From Opitutus sp. GAS368 (GTDB lineage Bacteria > Verrucomicrobiota > Verrucomicrobiia > Opitutales > Opitutaceae), in the NCBI RefSeq assembly GCF_900104925.1, contig NZ_LT629735.1, positions 1,458,291 to 1,522,290 on the forward strand: a stretch of DNA of 64,000 nt, given 5' to 3'. The stretch's first letter is position 1; the number at the start of each line of letters is the position of its first letter. Shown here piece after piece: positions 52,153 through 63,567 of this stretch. Both the position numbers and the translations under genes were made by a program. The notes under the pieces are model-generated. The model worked only from the letters and a program-made list of their open reading frames with translations, did not search any database and was not told the origin of the DNA.

Positions 52153-52207
52153 ACTATCGCACCGGCCCCTAAAGCTAACCTTAACCTGTTCTGAATTATT
52201 TTTAAGC
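52153..52207 (-). promoter_or_regulatory. Pho-box-like promoter P7, upstream of small protein 3
   Basis: The + strand units are CCTAAAG, CCTTAAC, TCTGAAT and TTTAAGC with 4-bp spacers (52168-52207). On the minus strand 9 bp then GATAGT (52153-52158) follow. It should drive small protein 3, propeller 2, SBP-29, SBP-28 and the sigma/FecR pair. The + strand rraA-like gene starts 57 bp on the other side, so it could be affected too. Confidence 0.75.
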
Positions 52208-52264
52208 GATCCGCCGCTCGACTAGCCGGCGGCGGCGCCTAGGATGAAGCCACTTCCCTGCCCC

Positions 52265-52744
52265 ATGCCCATTAATACCGCCGACCTGATTGATCAGCAC
52301 GGGGACCTGCTCCTGAGCTGCGAGACCCAGTTCCGCCAGTATGGCGGCCGGCGGTTTTTCCACGGCCCCGTGCGCACGATCCGCACCCGGGAGGACAACG
52401 CCCTGATCAAGAAACTGCTGGGTGAACCCGGCGCCGGCGCCGTGCTGGTGGTGGACGGCGGCGGCTCATTGCGCACCGCCCTGCTGGGCGACATGATCGC
52501 GACCTCGGCGCGGGAAAACGGCTGGGCCGGCGTCATCTTGCATGGAGCCGTGCGGGATACCGTGGCCCTCGGCCGGATCGACCTCGGCATCAAGGCCCTC
52601 GGCTCCAACCCCCGCAAGAGCGCCAAGGCGATGACGGGCACCGTCGACGGGCCGGTGACTTTCGGCGGCGCGACTTTCACTCCGGGCAGCTGGGTTTACA
52701 GCGACGACGACGGCGTGGTCGTCAGCCCCCGCCAACTGCCCTGA
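52265..52744 (+). CDS. RraA-family protein
   Basis: 159 residues from the ATG at 52265, matching the RraA length; the in-frame ATG at 52244 would add seven residues. It begins INTADLIDQHGDLL like other RraA proteins. Key positions are visible in ILHGAVRDTVALGRIDLGIK and ALGSNPRKS. The family includes RNase E inhibitors and 4-hydroxy-4-methyl-2-oxoglutarate aldolases, and the sequence does not settle which. It is divergent from the SBP cluster; its start region faces promoter P7. Confidence 0.88.
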   Translation: MPINTADLIDQHGDLLLSCETQFRQYGGRRFFHGPVRTIRTREDNALIKKLLGEPGAGAVLVVDGGGSLRTALLGDMIATSARENGWAGVILHGAVRDTVALGRIDLGIKALGSNPRKSAKAMTGTVDGPVTFGGATFTPGSWVYSDDDGVVVSPRQLP

Positions 52745-53650
52745 TCACATCCGCGCCGGCTCGATATGCACGGCCACGTCGGTGATGGCGAGCGGCGCCG
52801 CCATGAGCGCATCCTTCACCGCGTGGGCGATCTCGTGGCCCTCGCGCACGCTCTGCGTGCCGTCGACGTGCACGTGGATGTCCACCAGCAGGCTCAGTCC
52901 GCTGCGCAGCACGCGGCATTTCTCCACGTAGCGCACGCCCGGCACCACGCCGGCCAGCCGCCGGATTTCCGTTTCGGTCTCCCATGGCACCGCCGTGTCC
53001 ATGATCTCGCCGAGCGCCGCCCGCGCGATACCCACGCCGTTGTAGGTGATCAGCGCGCACGCCGCCAGCGCCGCCCAGTCGTCGGCCGCCTCGTAGCCCT
53101 TGCCCCCGATGACGCCGATGGCGATGCCGATGAAGGCCGCGCCCGAGGTGAGCGCGTCGCTGCGGTGGTGCCACGCCTCGGCCTTGAGCGCCGTCGCGCC
53201 GTATTGCGCGTCCAGCCGCAGCATCCGGCGGGAGAAAAACTCCTTCAGCGCCACCACGATGGCGAGCAGCGGCAGGGTCAGCCAGTGCGGCCCCTGGTGC
53301 GGCGTGACGATCGCGTGCACGCTCTCCCACGCGATGGCGGCGGCCGCCACGAAGACCGTGCCCGCCACGAACAGCCCGGCCACCGCCGAGGCCTTGCCGT
53401 GGCCGTAGGGATGGTCCGCATCGGGCGGCTTGGCGGCGACGCGGAAGCCCGCCCACACCAGCAGCGACGACAGGGTGTCGAGCAGGGATTCCGCCGCGTC
53501 GGCCACCAGGGCATAGGAGTGACCCAAAATGCCGCCGGCCAGCTTGGCCACGCCGAGCACGAGATTCAGCAGGATGCCGGTCGCGACAAAACGCGCGCTG
53601 GTTTCGGCGCGCTGCGTCACGGTCGTGTGGCGGTCGGTCGGGGAGGGCAC
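52745..53650 (-). CDS. Cation diffusion facilitator (CDF) family metal efflux protein
   Basis: 301 residues from a GTG at 53650. It has six predicted spans, the DADHPYGHGK loop, an aspartate/glutamate metal site in TM2 (ALVADAAESLLD) and HHRSD in TM5 (HxxxD). The C-terminal cytoplasmic domain (about 215-300) ends in VAVHIEPARM. Family members exchange Zn, Fe or Mn for protons. TM2 reads DxxES rather than the DxxxD of FieF, so metal specificity is not clear. Its stop abuts the RraA-like stop (convergent, 0 bp gap). Confidence 0.88.
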   Translation of the reverse strand: MPSPTDRHTTVTQRAETSARFVATGILLNLVLGVAKLAGGILGHSYALVADAAESLLDTLSSLLVWAGFRVAAKPPDADHPYGHGKASAVAGLFVAGTVFVAAAAIAWESVHAIVTPHQGPHWLTLPLLAIVVALKEFFSRRMLRLDAQYGATALKAEAWHHRSDALTSGAAFIGIAIGVIGGKGYEAADDWAALAACALITYNGVGIARAALGEIMDTAVPWETETEIRRLAGVVPGVRYVEKCRVLRSGLSLLVDIHVHVDGTQSVREGHEIAHAVKDALMAAPLAITDVAVHIEPARM

Positions 53651-53734
53651 TCGCGCACACTAGGTTTACACCCCACCGGCACAAGGCGGCATTGACCGCC
53701 CCGTCCGGCCGCCCTAGGGTGCCGCCTGTCGCCC

Positions 53735-54190
53735 ATGTCTGACACCGCTGCACCGGTCGCCGCCGATCCCGTCAAACAGTTCTCCGTGTTCATCGAGAAC
53801 CGCGTCGGACGGCTGCACGACCTCGTGGCCCTCCTCGGGAAGCACAACGTCCACATCATGGCGATGACCACCATCGACCAGACCGACACCGCGCTCGACC
53901 GGTTCGTCGTGGACGACCCCGACCGCGCCCGCGAGCTGATGGCGGCGAACAATTTTTTCTTCACCGAGTGCGAGGTGGTCGCCGTGGAAATCAGCAACGA
54001 ATCCCAGCTCAGCGCCGTGCTGGGCGCGCTGCTGACCGTCGAGGTGAACATCCACTACGCCTATTCCTTCCTGATGCGTCCGCGCGGAAAATCCGCCCTC
54101 GTGCTCAGTGTCGAGGACAACGACCTGGCCGCCAGCGCCCTCAACACGCAGGGCTTCAAGGTCCTCACGCAACGCGACATCTCGCGGTAG
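53735..54190 (+). CDS. Tandem ACT-domain protein
   Basis: 151 residues with two ACT repeats: KQFSVFIENRVGRLHDLVAL near 14-33 and a second from about 83 (SAVLGALLTVEVNIHYAYSF). ACT domains bind amino acids or nucleotides. There is no catalytic domain, so it is probably a free regulatory subunit or sensor. It is divergent from the CDF gene (84 bp gap) and precedes the exoprotein by 69 bp. Confidence 0.8.
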   Translation: MSDTAAPVAADPVKQFSVFIENRVGRLHDLVALLGKHNVHIMAMTTIDQTDTALDRFVVDDPDRARELMAANNFFFTECEVVAVEISNESQLSAVLGALLTVEVNIHYAYSFLMRPRGKSALVLSVEDNDLAASALNTQGFKVLTQRDISR

Positions 54191-54259
54191 GCCCCGTCTC
54201 CCGTTTCATTGCTGCTTTTGGTTGCCCTCTCCGGCCGGCTCCGGTGTCATGCCCATCCT

Positions 54260-56980
54260 ATGAATATGAGGAAGCTGCGCACCCTGATCCCCCTCCTGGC
54301 GTCACTGCCCGTCCTGATTGCCACCGCCCAACCCGTCAATGAGGCCCAGCTCAAGGGGCTCAAGGCCCGCGCCCTGGGTCCCGCCATCATGGGCGGCCGC
54401 ATCTCCGACATCGCCATCGACCCGCACAATCCGTCGGTTTTCTACGTCGGCTTCGCCACCAGCGGCGTCTGGAAGAGCACCAACAACGGCGTGACCCTTT
54501 CCCCCGTCTTCGATGACCAGCCCGCCCAGTCCATCGGCGCCGTGGCCGTCGCCCCTTCGGACAGCGATATCGTCTGGGCCGGCACCGGCGAGGGCAACGA
54601 CCGCAATTCCTCCGGCTGGGGCGTCGGCCTGTTCAAATCGACTGACGGCGGCGGCAAGTGGGAGTTCGCCGGCCTCAAGGACTCCCGCACCATCCGCCGC
54701 CTGGTCATCCATCCGACCAATCCCGACATTGTGTTCGCCGCCGCCGGCGGCTCGCTCTGGACCGACGGCGGGGAACGCGGACTCTACCGCACCATCGATG
54801 GCGGCAAGTCCTGGAAACTCGTCCTCGGCGCCCCCGCCCCGCACGACGCCATCACCGGCTGCTCCGACGTGGTGATGGATCCGGTCAATCCCGACGTGCT
54901 TTACGCCGCGCTCTACGCCCGGCAGCGCAAACCCTGGGCCTTTCTTTACGGCGTGAACGCCACCCGGGACGGCGCGGACACCGGGGGCATCTTCAAGTCC
55001 GTCGACGGCGGCACGACCTGGACCAAATTGACCAACAACCTCCCGAGCCAGACCGGCCGCATCGGGCTGGCCGTCGCCAAAAGCAAACCCGGCACCGTCA
55101 TGGCCATCGTCCAGAGCGACGAGGGCGGCACGAGCGACATCGACACGAACCACAGCCGCCGCGGCGGCGTGTTCCGTTCCGAAGATGCCGGCGCCACCTG
55201 GGCCCGGGTCAATCCCTTCAACCCCCGGCCGTTTTATTTCAGCCGCATCGAGATCGACCCCGCCAACGACCGGCGCGTCTACGTCATCGCCTGGCACGTT
55301 TACGTCTCCGACAATGCCGGCGGAACCTTCCGCGAGGACCGCTCCGGCAACGTGCACGCCGACGTCCACGCCCTGGCCATCCAGACCGGCAGCGTGCCGC
55401 CGCCGCCCAAGAAAAAACCCGACGACAAGGACGACAAGCCCACGCCCCCGCTCTCACCGCGTCTCCTCATCGGTACCGATGGCGGCCTTTATCAGACCTT
55501 CGACGCCGGTGAAAACTGGCAGTTCCTGAACTCCGTGCCGGCCGGCCAGTATTACCGCATCGCGCTCGACAATTCCACGCCCTACCGGATTGCCGGCGGC
55601 CTGCAGGACAACACCAACTGGGTCGGGCCCTCGCGCACCTTCACCAAGGAGGGCATCCGCAACTCCGACTGGACCATGATCGGCGGCGGCGACGGCTTCT
55701 ATGCGGTGTTCGACCCGACGGACAAGGACGTCATCTTCGCCGAGTCCCAGGGCGGCTCCGTTCACCGCTTCAACGCCCGCACCGGCGAGATGCGCGACTC
55801 CCAGCCCAAGCCCACCGAGGGCACCAAGGGCTTCCGCTTCCAGTGGTGCGCTCCGCTCATCGGCAGCGCGCACAACAAGGACGTGCTTTACCTCGGCGGC
55901 AACCGCGTCTTCAAGCTCACCAACCACGGCGAAACCTTCGCGATCATCAGCCCCGACCTCTCGCACAACGACGGCGACAAAACCGCCACGGTCGGCAGCA
56001 ACGCCGAGAACTACGCCGTCGTCTACGCCCTTGCCGAATCCCCACTCAAGGCCGGGCGCCTCTTTGCCGGCACCGATGACGGCCGCCTCTGGGTCACCTC
56101 CGACGAGGGCCAGCAGTGGACCGAGCTCACCGCCCAGGTGCCGGCCGAGGCCCGCGGCAAGTGGGTCGCCCGCATCGAGCCCAGCCATTACGACGCCGAT
56201 TCGGGCTACGTCGTCTTCACCGCTTACCGCACGGGCGACGATACGCCCTACGTCTACAGGTACTCCAAGCTCGGCGCGGAATGGACGCGGGTCACGGGCG
56301 ATCTCCCCGCCAACACCACCGCCTGCGTCCTGCGCGAGGACCTGGTGAACCCCAACCTCCTCTACCTCGGCACCGAGTTCGGACTCTTCACCTCGCTTAA
56401 CGCCGGCAGGAACTGGGTGAAATTCGGCGGCCTGCCCGCGGTGCGCGTCGACGACATCCAGATTCACCCCGGCGAGGCCGATGTGGTCGTCGCCACGCAC
56501 GGCCGCTCGCTCTACGTGCTCGACGACAGCCGGCCCCTGCGTGAATTCACGCCCGAGATCGCGGCCAAGGACATCCATCTTTTCAGCATCCGGTCCGCCC
56601 ACGCCCGGATGTTGCTGCCCGGCTGGGTGGACTCGGGCGGCACCGGCTTCTTCGAGGGCAAAAACCCGCCCGAAGGCGTGCTCCTCACCGTCTGGGTGAA
56701 GGCATTCACCGGGGAGAAATTCAAGCTCACCATCGCCGACGCCACCGGCCGCGAAGTCGCCAAGTTCGAGCAGCCCGCCGTGCCCGGCTTCAACCGGTTC
56801 AACTGGGATTTGCGCCTGCAGAAGGACTACCACTTTGAGTACATGGGCGACGACGTGAACCGTTTCGTGCCACCCGGCGAATACACCGCCACGCTCAGCC
56901 TCAAGGACACCAAGGTGAAGCAGACCTTCCAAGTCACCGTGGAGGCGGGCCTAAGTTCCTTCGGCACCTACCGGAACTGA
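54260..56980 (+). CDS. Large BNR/sortilin-like repeat exoprotein
   Basis: 906 residues from the ATG at 54260 (MNMRKL), chosen for its signal peptide (about 1-24). BNR/Asp-box repeats are obvious: KSTNNGVTL, KSTDGGGKWE, RTIDGGKSWK, KSVDGGTTWT, RSEDAGATWA and QTFDAGENWQ, with more to about residue 750. This is the VPS10/sortilin-type ten-bladed propeller of the 'glycosyl hydrolase' BNR family, often found in Verrucomicrobiota, Bacteroidota and Acidobacteriota. A C-terminal domain (about 800-906) resembles a carbohydrate-linked Ig-like module. A PPPPKKKPDDKDDKP linker at about 392 splits the propeller. No catalytic residues can be assigned. Confidence 0.82.
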   Translation: MNMRKLRTLIPLLASLPVLIATAQPVNEAQLKGLKARALGPAIMGGRISDIAIDPHNPSVFYVGFATSGVWKSTNNGVTLSPVFDDQPAQSIGAVAVAPSDSDIVWAGTGEGNDRNSSGWGVGLFKSTDGGGKWEFAGLKDSRTIRRLVIHPTNPDIVFAAAGGSLWTDGGERGLYRTIDGGKSWKLVLGAPAPHDAITGCSDVVMDPVNPDVLYAALYARQRKPWAFLYGVNATRDGADTGGIFKSVDGGTTWTKLTNNLPSQTGRIGLAVAKSKPGTVMAIVQSDEGGTSDIDTNHSRRGGVFRSEDAGATWARVNPFNPRPFYFSRIEIDPANDRRVYVIAWHVYVSDNAGGTFREDRSGNVHADVHALAIQTGSVPPPPKKKPDDKDDKPTPPLSPRLLIGTDGGLYQTFDAGENWQFLNSVPAGQYYRIALDNSTPYRIAGGLQDNTNWVGPSRTFTKEGIRNSDWTMIGGGDGFYAVFDPTDKDVIFAESQGGSVHRFNARTGEMRDSQPKPTEGTKGFRFQWCAPLIGSAHNKDVLYLGGNRVFKLTNHGETFAIISPDLSHNDGDKTATVGSNAENYAVVYALAESPLKAGRLFAGTDDGRLWVTSDEGQQWTELTAQVPAEARGKWVARIEPSHYDADSGYVVFTAYRTGDDTPYVYRYSKLGAEWTRVTGDLPANTTACVLREDLVNPNLLYLGTEFGLFTSLNAGRNWVKFGGLPAVRVDDIQIHPGEADVVVATHGRSLYVLDDSRPLREFTPEIAAKDIHLFSIRSAHARMLLPGWVDSGGTGFFEGKNPPEGVLLTVWVKAFTGEKFKLTIADATGREVAKFEQPAVPGFNRFNWDLRLQKDYHFEYMGDDVNRFVPPGEYTATLSLKDTKVKQTFQVTVEAGLSSFGTYRN

Positions 56981-57401
56981 CGCCCCCGCAGGCAATGGGT
57001 CGGTTTGGCCCCTTCGCTGTTGTAGGTCGGGGTTTATCCCCGATCGGTCGCGTGGCATGTCGGGCCTAATCCCAAACACCCAAAGCTTTTACACGAAGGC
57101 CGCAAAGAACGCAGAGATGTTTCCCATCGCAGGATCTGCTTCGCGGCCTTGGCGACCTTGGTGTAGAGTGTAGTAGCTTGAGGCGATTGGCGTAAAGCCC
57201 GACCTACATCAAGCTGACCACTACCCACCCGCAAGGTCGGCCCCTCCCCGGCGCCGGGCAGCTCAACGCCCGGCAGTTGAGCGCCATCTCGCATAAATCC
57301 TGCCGCGTGCCCAAGGCACCCGGCCCGCCAATCCCATGGAGCGAAAGCTTCGTCACCGACGATAAGATCTACCGCGTCTACCTCGCCCCAGACGAGGCGC
57401 C
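56981..57401. other. Intergenic region with repeats and a gene remnant
   Basis: There are 421 bp with no intact gene. They hold inverted segments (57020-57208) and the DUF4242 remnant from 57235. No terminator with a clear T-run was found after the exoprotein. Confidence 0.6.
57020..57208. repeat. Long-range inverted repeat
   Basis: TGTAGGTCGGG at 57020 is complementary to the GCCCGACCTACA at 57197-57208. An internal palindrome GGTTTATCCCCGATC lies beside the first arm. The sequence between (57085-57180) contains CGAAGGCCGCAAAGAACG, a common REP-type remnant in such genomes. Confidence 0.5.
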
Positions 57402-57414
57402 CTATCCTTTCGTG
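57235..57414 (+). pseudogene. DUF4242 gene fragment
   Basis: In this frame, with no start codon, the sequence reads PGAGQLNARQLSAISHKSC and then SESFVTDDKIYRVYLAPDE. That is the central part of DUF4242 (SCO4226-like, nickel-binding) proteins. Start and C-terminal end are missing, and the reading runs out into the end of the DUF3299 gene on the other strand. Confidence 0.75.
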
Positions 57415-57878
57415 TCCGCCATCCGGTCGCCCTCGAGCAGGTAGACCCCGGTCAGGTAACCGTTCTCGAACATCTCGCCGACCTTCAGCTTGCCCTCGAA
57501 GGTGATGGGCAGGTCCATCAGCGGCTTCACCCCGCCACCCACCATCTTGACGACCACCCACTCGTTGACCTTCGGCATGACGCCGTAGCAGCACATCATC
57601 GGGTCCTTCACGAGGAGGAATTCCGTGACGAGGCCCTTGTCCATCTTGGTGGGCAGCATGAACCCCGTCACCGCCACCTTGTGCTGGTCGAGCGCCTTGA
57701 TCGGCGCGGGAATCTGGTCGGTCGGCTTGGCGGTCTCGGTCTCCGGCGGCGTGTAGGTGTAGGACGCCAGCCGGTCGAAGCCGACATTCTCATAGCCGTC
57801 CGTCTTCGCGGGCTCGTCCGCGCGCAGCACCAGCGCGCCGGTCAGCAGAAGGGAGAGGATGCGCCACGGATTTTTCAT
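57402..57878 (-). CDS. DUF3299 exported protein
   Basis: 158 residues from the ATG at 57878, with a signal peptide of about 20. The conserved DUF3299 features are visible: IKALDQHKVAVTGFMLPTK near 62-80, FLLVKDPMMCCYGVMPKVNE near 91-110 (paired cysteines), and ITFEGKLKVGEMFENGYL near 127-144. In many genomes DUF3299 genes lie beside MacB-like ABC transporters, as here (downstream of the permease gene). Some such loci have been connected with zinc, but this one shows no Zur site I can identify. The last ~13 bases overlap the DUF4242 remnant. Confidence 0.88.
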   Translation of the reverse strand: MKNPWRILSLLLTGALVLRADEPAKTDGYENVGFDRLASYTYTPPETETAKPTDQIPAPIKALDQHKVAVTGFMLPTKMDKGLVTEFLLVKDPMMCCYGVMPKVNEWVVVKMVGGGVKPLMDLPITFEGKLKVGEMFENGYLTGVYLLEGDRMADTKG

Positions 57879-57955
57879 GGCACGGAACCTAGCCATGGGC
57901 GGCCGGGCGTCAAAGAATTTGGTGGGAGGCATGACCTCATGAAGCCGTTTCCCAT

Positions 57956-58031
57956 GTAGGAGCCTGCTTGCAGGCGATCCCGGCGTTGACTGTCGGCGCG
58001 GGCTCCGAATCGCCTGCAAGCAGGCTCCTAC
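57956..58031. repeat. REP-like inverted repeat, family B
   Basis: Arms GTAGGAGCCTGCTTGCAGG and CCTGCAAGCAGGCTCCTAC are identical to those at 35889-35944, with a longer loop (CCCGGCGTTGACTGTCGGCG). It is between the permease and DUF3299 genes. A spacer copy outside any gene. Confidence 0.85.
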
Positions 58032-58039
58032 ACAAAAAC

Positions 58040-59245
58040 CTACGACACCGGCGCAATCGTCTCCGCCACCGGCACGCGGTAGGCCTTGAGCGCCGGCACC
58101 AAGCCGCCGAGCACCGCCAGGCCGGTGAAGGTCGCCGGGCCCCACCAGAAGACCGGGTTCCATTGCAGCGGCTCGAGCACCACGCCGGTTTGCGCCTGGA
58201 TGATCGACGCCACGAATGCAGCCAGCCCCGCGAACACCGCGAAGCCCGCCGCGGAGCCGAGCAGGCCGATCGCCGCGGCCTCGCCCACCACGGCACCGAA
58301 CACCGTGCGGCGCCGCGCCCCGAGCGCGCGCAGGATGGCGATGTCGCGCGCCCGGGCGCTCATCGAGTTGTAGATGCTCACCAGCACCGAACCGGCGGCC
58401 ACCGCGGCCACGAGCCACGCGACGAGCGTCAGCACCTTGTCCACCCAGCTGATCTTGTTGAAGAGCTCGGCCACGATGCTGCCGATGGGATAGGCGAAGG
58501 TGAGTTTGCCGCCCGAGGCATTGAGCTGGTTGTTGAGCATCAGGCCGGCGGTCGGCGCGCGCAACTGGATGAGCACGGCGCTGAGCTCGGTCTTCGCCAG
58601 CGGGTTGTGGCCGCTCATCGTCTGCACGCCCTCGAGCGGGATCCAGATGACGCGGTCCACCGGGGAGTTCGTCGGCGCGAGCACGCCGACCACGGTGTAG
58701 ACTTCCTCGTGCTGCTCGCCGTCGGGATTGAACGCCAGCCCGTGATACGGCCGGAACGTGCTGCCGACGGTCCAGCCGAGCTGTTTCGCCGCGTAGCTGC
58801 CGACGACGGCCTCGTGTTCGCCGATCTTGAAGTTCCGCCCGCCCGGCACGAGGGCGTAGCGCCTGCCCGGGGCATACTCGATGTCGCTGAACAGTTGCTC
58901 GACGGTGCCGGCGATACGCCAGCCGCGGAAGTTGTCGCCCACCGCGATCGGGATGGCCGCCTTCACCGCCGGGTGGTGCCGGATCATCTCGTAGTCCTTG
59001 GCGTCGATGTTGCCGGGCGAGGCCTCGAGGTGGAAGATGGCGTTGAGCACGAGCTGCAGCTTCGAGCCGCGCGCGCCGAGCACGGCGTCAAAGCCGGAGT
59101 TGGTCGCGGCGAACACGGACTGCGACTGCGTCTTCACGACCCACACCGTCAGCAGCAGGCCGGCCGCGAGCGCGATGCTGGCGGCGGTCACGACGGTCGA
59201 GAGCGCATGCTGCCGCAGCGAGCGGTAGATGAGGTTGAAGATCAC
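58040..59245 (-). CDS. MacB/FtsX-type ABC transporter permease
   Basis: 401 residues from a GTG at 59245. The fold is one N-terminal span (about 15-37), a large periplasmic MacB-PCD-like domain (about 45-265) and three C-terminal FtsX spans (270-390), with the typical [18 protein letters not shown] coupling motif near 297. Partner of the ATPase at 59349. Such transporters extrude or release lipoproteins, toxins or metals, and here the link to DUF3299 is conserved context. Confidence 0.88.
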   Translation of the reverse strand: MIFNLIYRSLRQHALSTVVTAASIALAAGLLLTVWVVKTQSQSVFAATNSGFDAVLGARGSKLQLVLNAIFHLEASPGNIDAKDYEMIRHHPAVKAAIPIAVGDNFRGWRIAGTVEQLFSDIEYAPGRRYALVPGGRNFKIGEHEAVVGSYAAKQLGWTVGSTFRPYHGLAFNPDGEQHEEVYTVVGVLAPTNSPVDRVIWIPLEGVQTMSGHNPLAKTELSAVLIQLRAPTAGLMLNNQLNASGGKLTFAYPIGSIVAELFNKISWVDKVLTLVAWLVAAVAAGSVLVSIYNSMSARARDIAILRALGARRRTVFGAVVGEAAAIGLLGSAAGFAVFAGLAAFVASIIQAQTGVVLEPLQWNPVFWWGPATFTGLAVLGGLVPALKAYRVPVAETIAPVS

Positions 59246-59348
59246 GGCAGGAAAACTCCAAAGACCAAGGGGCTAAACTCCCAACAAAGTTCAAAATCCG
59301 AACCTTCAGGATTCTGCTTTGGCCTTTGGACCTTTGGCGTTTGGGATT
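59246..59348. repeat. Short palindromic spacer
   Basis: Within the 103-bp gap between the ATPase and permease genes, CCAAAGACCAAGGGGC at one side and GCCTTTGGACCTTTGG at the other form an imperfect palindrome centred near 59300. No T-run follows, so it is not a convincing terminator. Confidence 0.4.
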
Positions 59349-60029
59349 TCATGATGCAGTCATGTTGAGCGCCCGGTTCATCGCCGAAAAGTCCTGCATG
59401 TGCTCGAAGGCCGCCAGCACCCGCTCGTCGTGGCTCACGAGCAGCAGCGCGGCGCCGGATTCGCGGCAGACCTCGCGGATCAGCTCGAGCGACTCGCGCG
59501 CATGGCGGCGGTCGAGGTTGCCGGTCGGCTCGTCGGCGAGGACGAGCTTCGGCCGGTTGGCCAGGGCGCGGGCCACCGCCACGCGCTGCTGCTGGCCGGT
59601 CGAGAGCTGGCGCGGGAAATGCCCGAGCTTGTCGCCGAGCCCCACGCGCTGGAGCAGCGACGCGGCGTGCGCCCGGTCCACCCCGCGGCCGAACGCCATG
59701 CCGAGCTCGACGTTCTCCAAGGCCGTATGCCCCTGCAGCAGGTTGAAGGTCTGGAAAATGTAACCGATGGCCTCGGCCCGCAGCCGGTCGCGGCGGGCCT
59801 CGCCGAGCGTGGCGACCTCGCGTCCGTCGAGCCGGATGCTGCCGCTGTCCGGGGCCAGGATGCCGGCGATGAGATGGAGGAAGGTCGTCTTGCCCGTGCC
59901 ACTCTCGCCGCGCAGGGCCTGCTGGGCGCCGGCGTCGAGGGTGAACTCCCGCACGTCCACCACCCGGTGTTCCCCGCCGCCCGGCCGGGCGTAGGTCTTC
60001 ACCAGATCCTTGATTTCGAGCAGTGGCAT
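59349..60029 (-). CDS. LolD/MacB-type ABC transporter ATP-binding protein
   Basis: 226 residues. Walker [10 protein letters not shown] near 41-49, signature LSTGQQQR near 142, Walker [13 protein letters not shown] near 163, and the H-loop in LVSHDERV near 202. It precedes the MacB-like permease by about 100 bp and belongs to the same unit. Confidence 0.93.
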   Translation of the reverse strand: MPLLEIKDLVKTYARPGGGEHRVVDVREFTLDAGAQQALRGESGTGKTTFLHLIAGILAPDSGSIRLDGREVATLGEARRDRLRAEAIGYIFQTFNLLQGHTALENVELGMAFGRGVDRAHAASLLQRVGLGDKLGHFPRQLSTGQQQRVAVARALANRPKLVLADEPTGNLDRRHARESLELIREVCRESGAALLLVSHDERVLAAFEHMQDFSAMNRALNMTAS

Positions 60030-60161
60030 GAGGGAAACAGCAGGTAGGATTAAACTCCCTCAGAGGTCAATGGTTCCGCCCCGGCGCCCAGATTTAACTG
60101 GCCTCACTTCCGCGCGTTTGCCAAGTTCCGCGCCCAACACCCCCACTCAATCCCCCCAGCT

Positions 60162-62612
<2,451 letters not shown>

Positions 62613-62654
62613 GGTGGAGCGCGTTGACCTCAACGCGCTATCTTTCCCTCATTC

Positions 62655-62686
62655 AAACCGCGGCAAATTGCCGCGGTTTTTCTTTT
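62655..62686 (+). terminator. Rho-independent terminator of the pyrophosphatase
   Basis: An inverted repeat AACCGCGGCAA / TTGCCGCGGTT forms a near-perfect 11-bp stem, followed by TTTTTCTTTT. It lies 42 bp after the stop codon. Confidence 0.85.
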
Positions 62687-62694
62687 CCACCAGG

Positions 62695-62766
62695 GGTGGA
62701 ACCCGGCCTCCGGACGGGTTTGTCTTTCGCGCATTCAACAAACGCGTCCGGAAGCCGCGTTCCACC
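62695..62766. repeat. REP-like inverted repeat, family A
   Basis: Arms GGTGGAACCCGGCCTCCGG and CCGGAAGCCGCGTTCCACC are partly mismatched; the core ACGGGTTTG and CAAACGCGT matches the copies in the SBP leaders. Here it sits outside genes. Confidence 0.8.
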
Positions 62767-62961
62767 TACCTCAGCACTTTCCGCAACGCCGCGCGGTCCA
62801 GCGCGTTTCCTCCGGCAGGCCGATGGAGATGTTCGGGCGGCTTGCGGTCAAGCCGCTCCACCTTCGTGCTTTTTTGCCTGAGAATCCGCCGGAGGACGGA
62901 GTTCTCGGGGCAAACACCGGGCCCGGCAGCAGCGGGCAACGGCGCGTGCCTTCGTGGGTAA

Positions 62962-63408
62962 TCAGGTCCGTTGCACCGGCGGCTCGCGGCCCTCGCTGAG
63001 GTCGATGAGCTCGAAAGTGGTGCAGGCGGGATGCGCCTCCAGCCCGGCTTCCTTCTTCACCTTGGCAACAAAGCCGGAGACGCGGTCATTCCAGCCGAGC
63101 TTGCGCACATATTCGTTCCAGACGTTGGCCTGGCCGCGGTTCGGGCGCAGGCCGCGAGCGAAAATCCATTCCGCGATCTCCTCGTCCGTGCCGCCCTGCG
63201 CCACGCGCGCCTCGACCTCCTCAAACTTCACGTCGAGGAAACCGCACAGGTTGCCGTCGAGGCCGACCGACAGGCCGTAGTTGCGGTGGTAGTCCTCGGG
63301 CAGCCGGCCGGCCAGCTTCAGGCGCATCTTGTCGAGCATGCGGCCAAGGTGGTGCAGGCCGGCGAGGGTCTTGTCGGAGGGCGAGCGGAGGCCGTCAACT
63401 CGGGGCAT
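62962..63408 (-). CDS. DUF5069 protein
   Basis: 148 residues from the ATG at 63408 (MPRVDG), chosen because it begins the conserved region SPSDKTLAGLHHLGRMLDK. GLDGNLCGFLDVKFEEVEA and WIFARGLRPN are typical of DUF5069, a family common in Verrucomicrobiota. No signal peptide; the function is unknown. It is convergent with the pyrophosphatase. Confidence 0.82.
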   Translation of the reverse strand: MPRVDGLRSPSDKTLAGLHHLGRMLDKMRLKLAGRLPEDYHRNYGLSVGLDGNLCGFLDVKFEEVEARVAQGGTDEEIAEWIFARGLRPNRGQANVWNEYVRKLGWNDRVSGFVAKVKKEAGLEAHPACTTFELIDLSEGREPPVQRT

Positions 63409-63567
63409 GGAGGCAAGTTTTGCACAGGAGAAAACGGAGGCAAGGCAGGAGGCTGTGCTTTTCTCCGTTGGCTCTGTTTCCTCCTGTAAAAGCAATTTTT
63501 GGCGCATTGGTCTTTCTCGGCTAGCCTTCCGTGTGTTCCGTGTATTCCGTGGTAAAACTTCATCCCC

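Larger units (their letters stand above)
62613..62961. other. Intergenic region with terminator and REP-like repeats
   Basis: 349 bp without a gene. It holds the pyrophosphatase terminator, one REP family A copy, a GGTGGAGCGCGTTGACC stretch like that at 30481, and a third hairpin (62795-62868, ending CAAGCCGCTCCACC). No coding sequence is supported. Confidence 0.65.
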
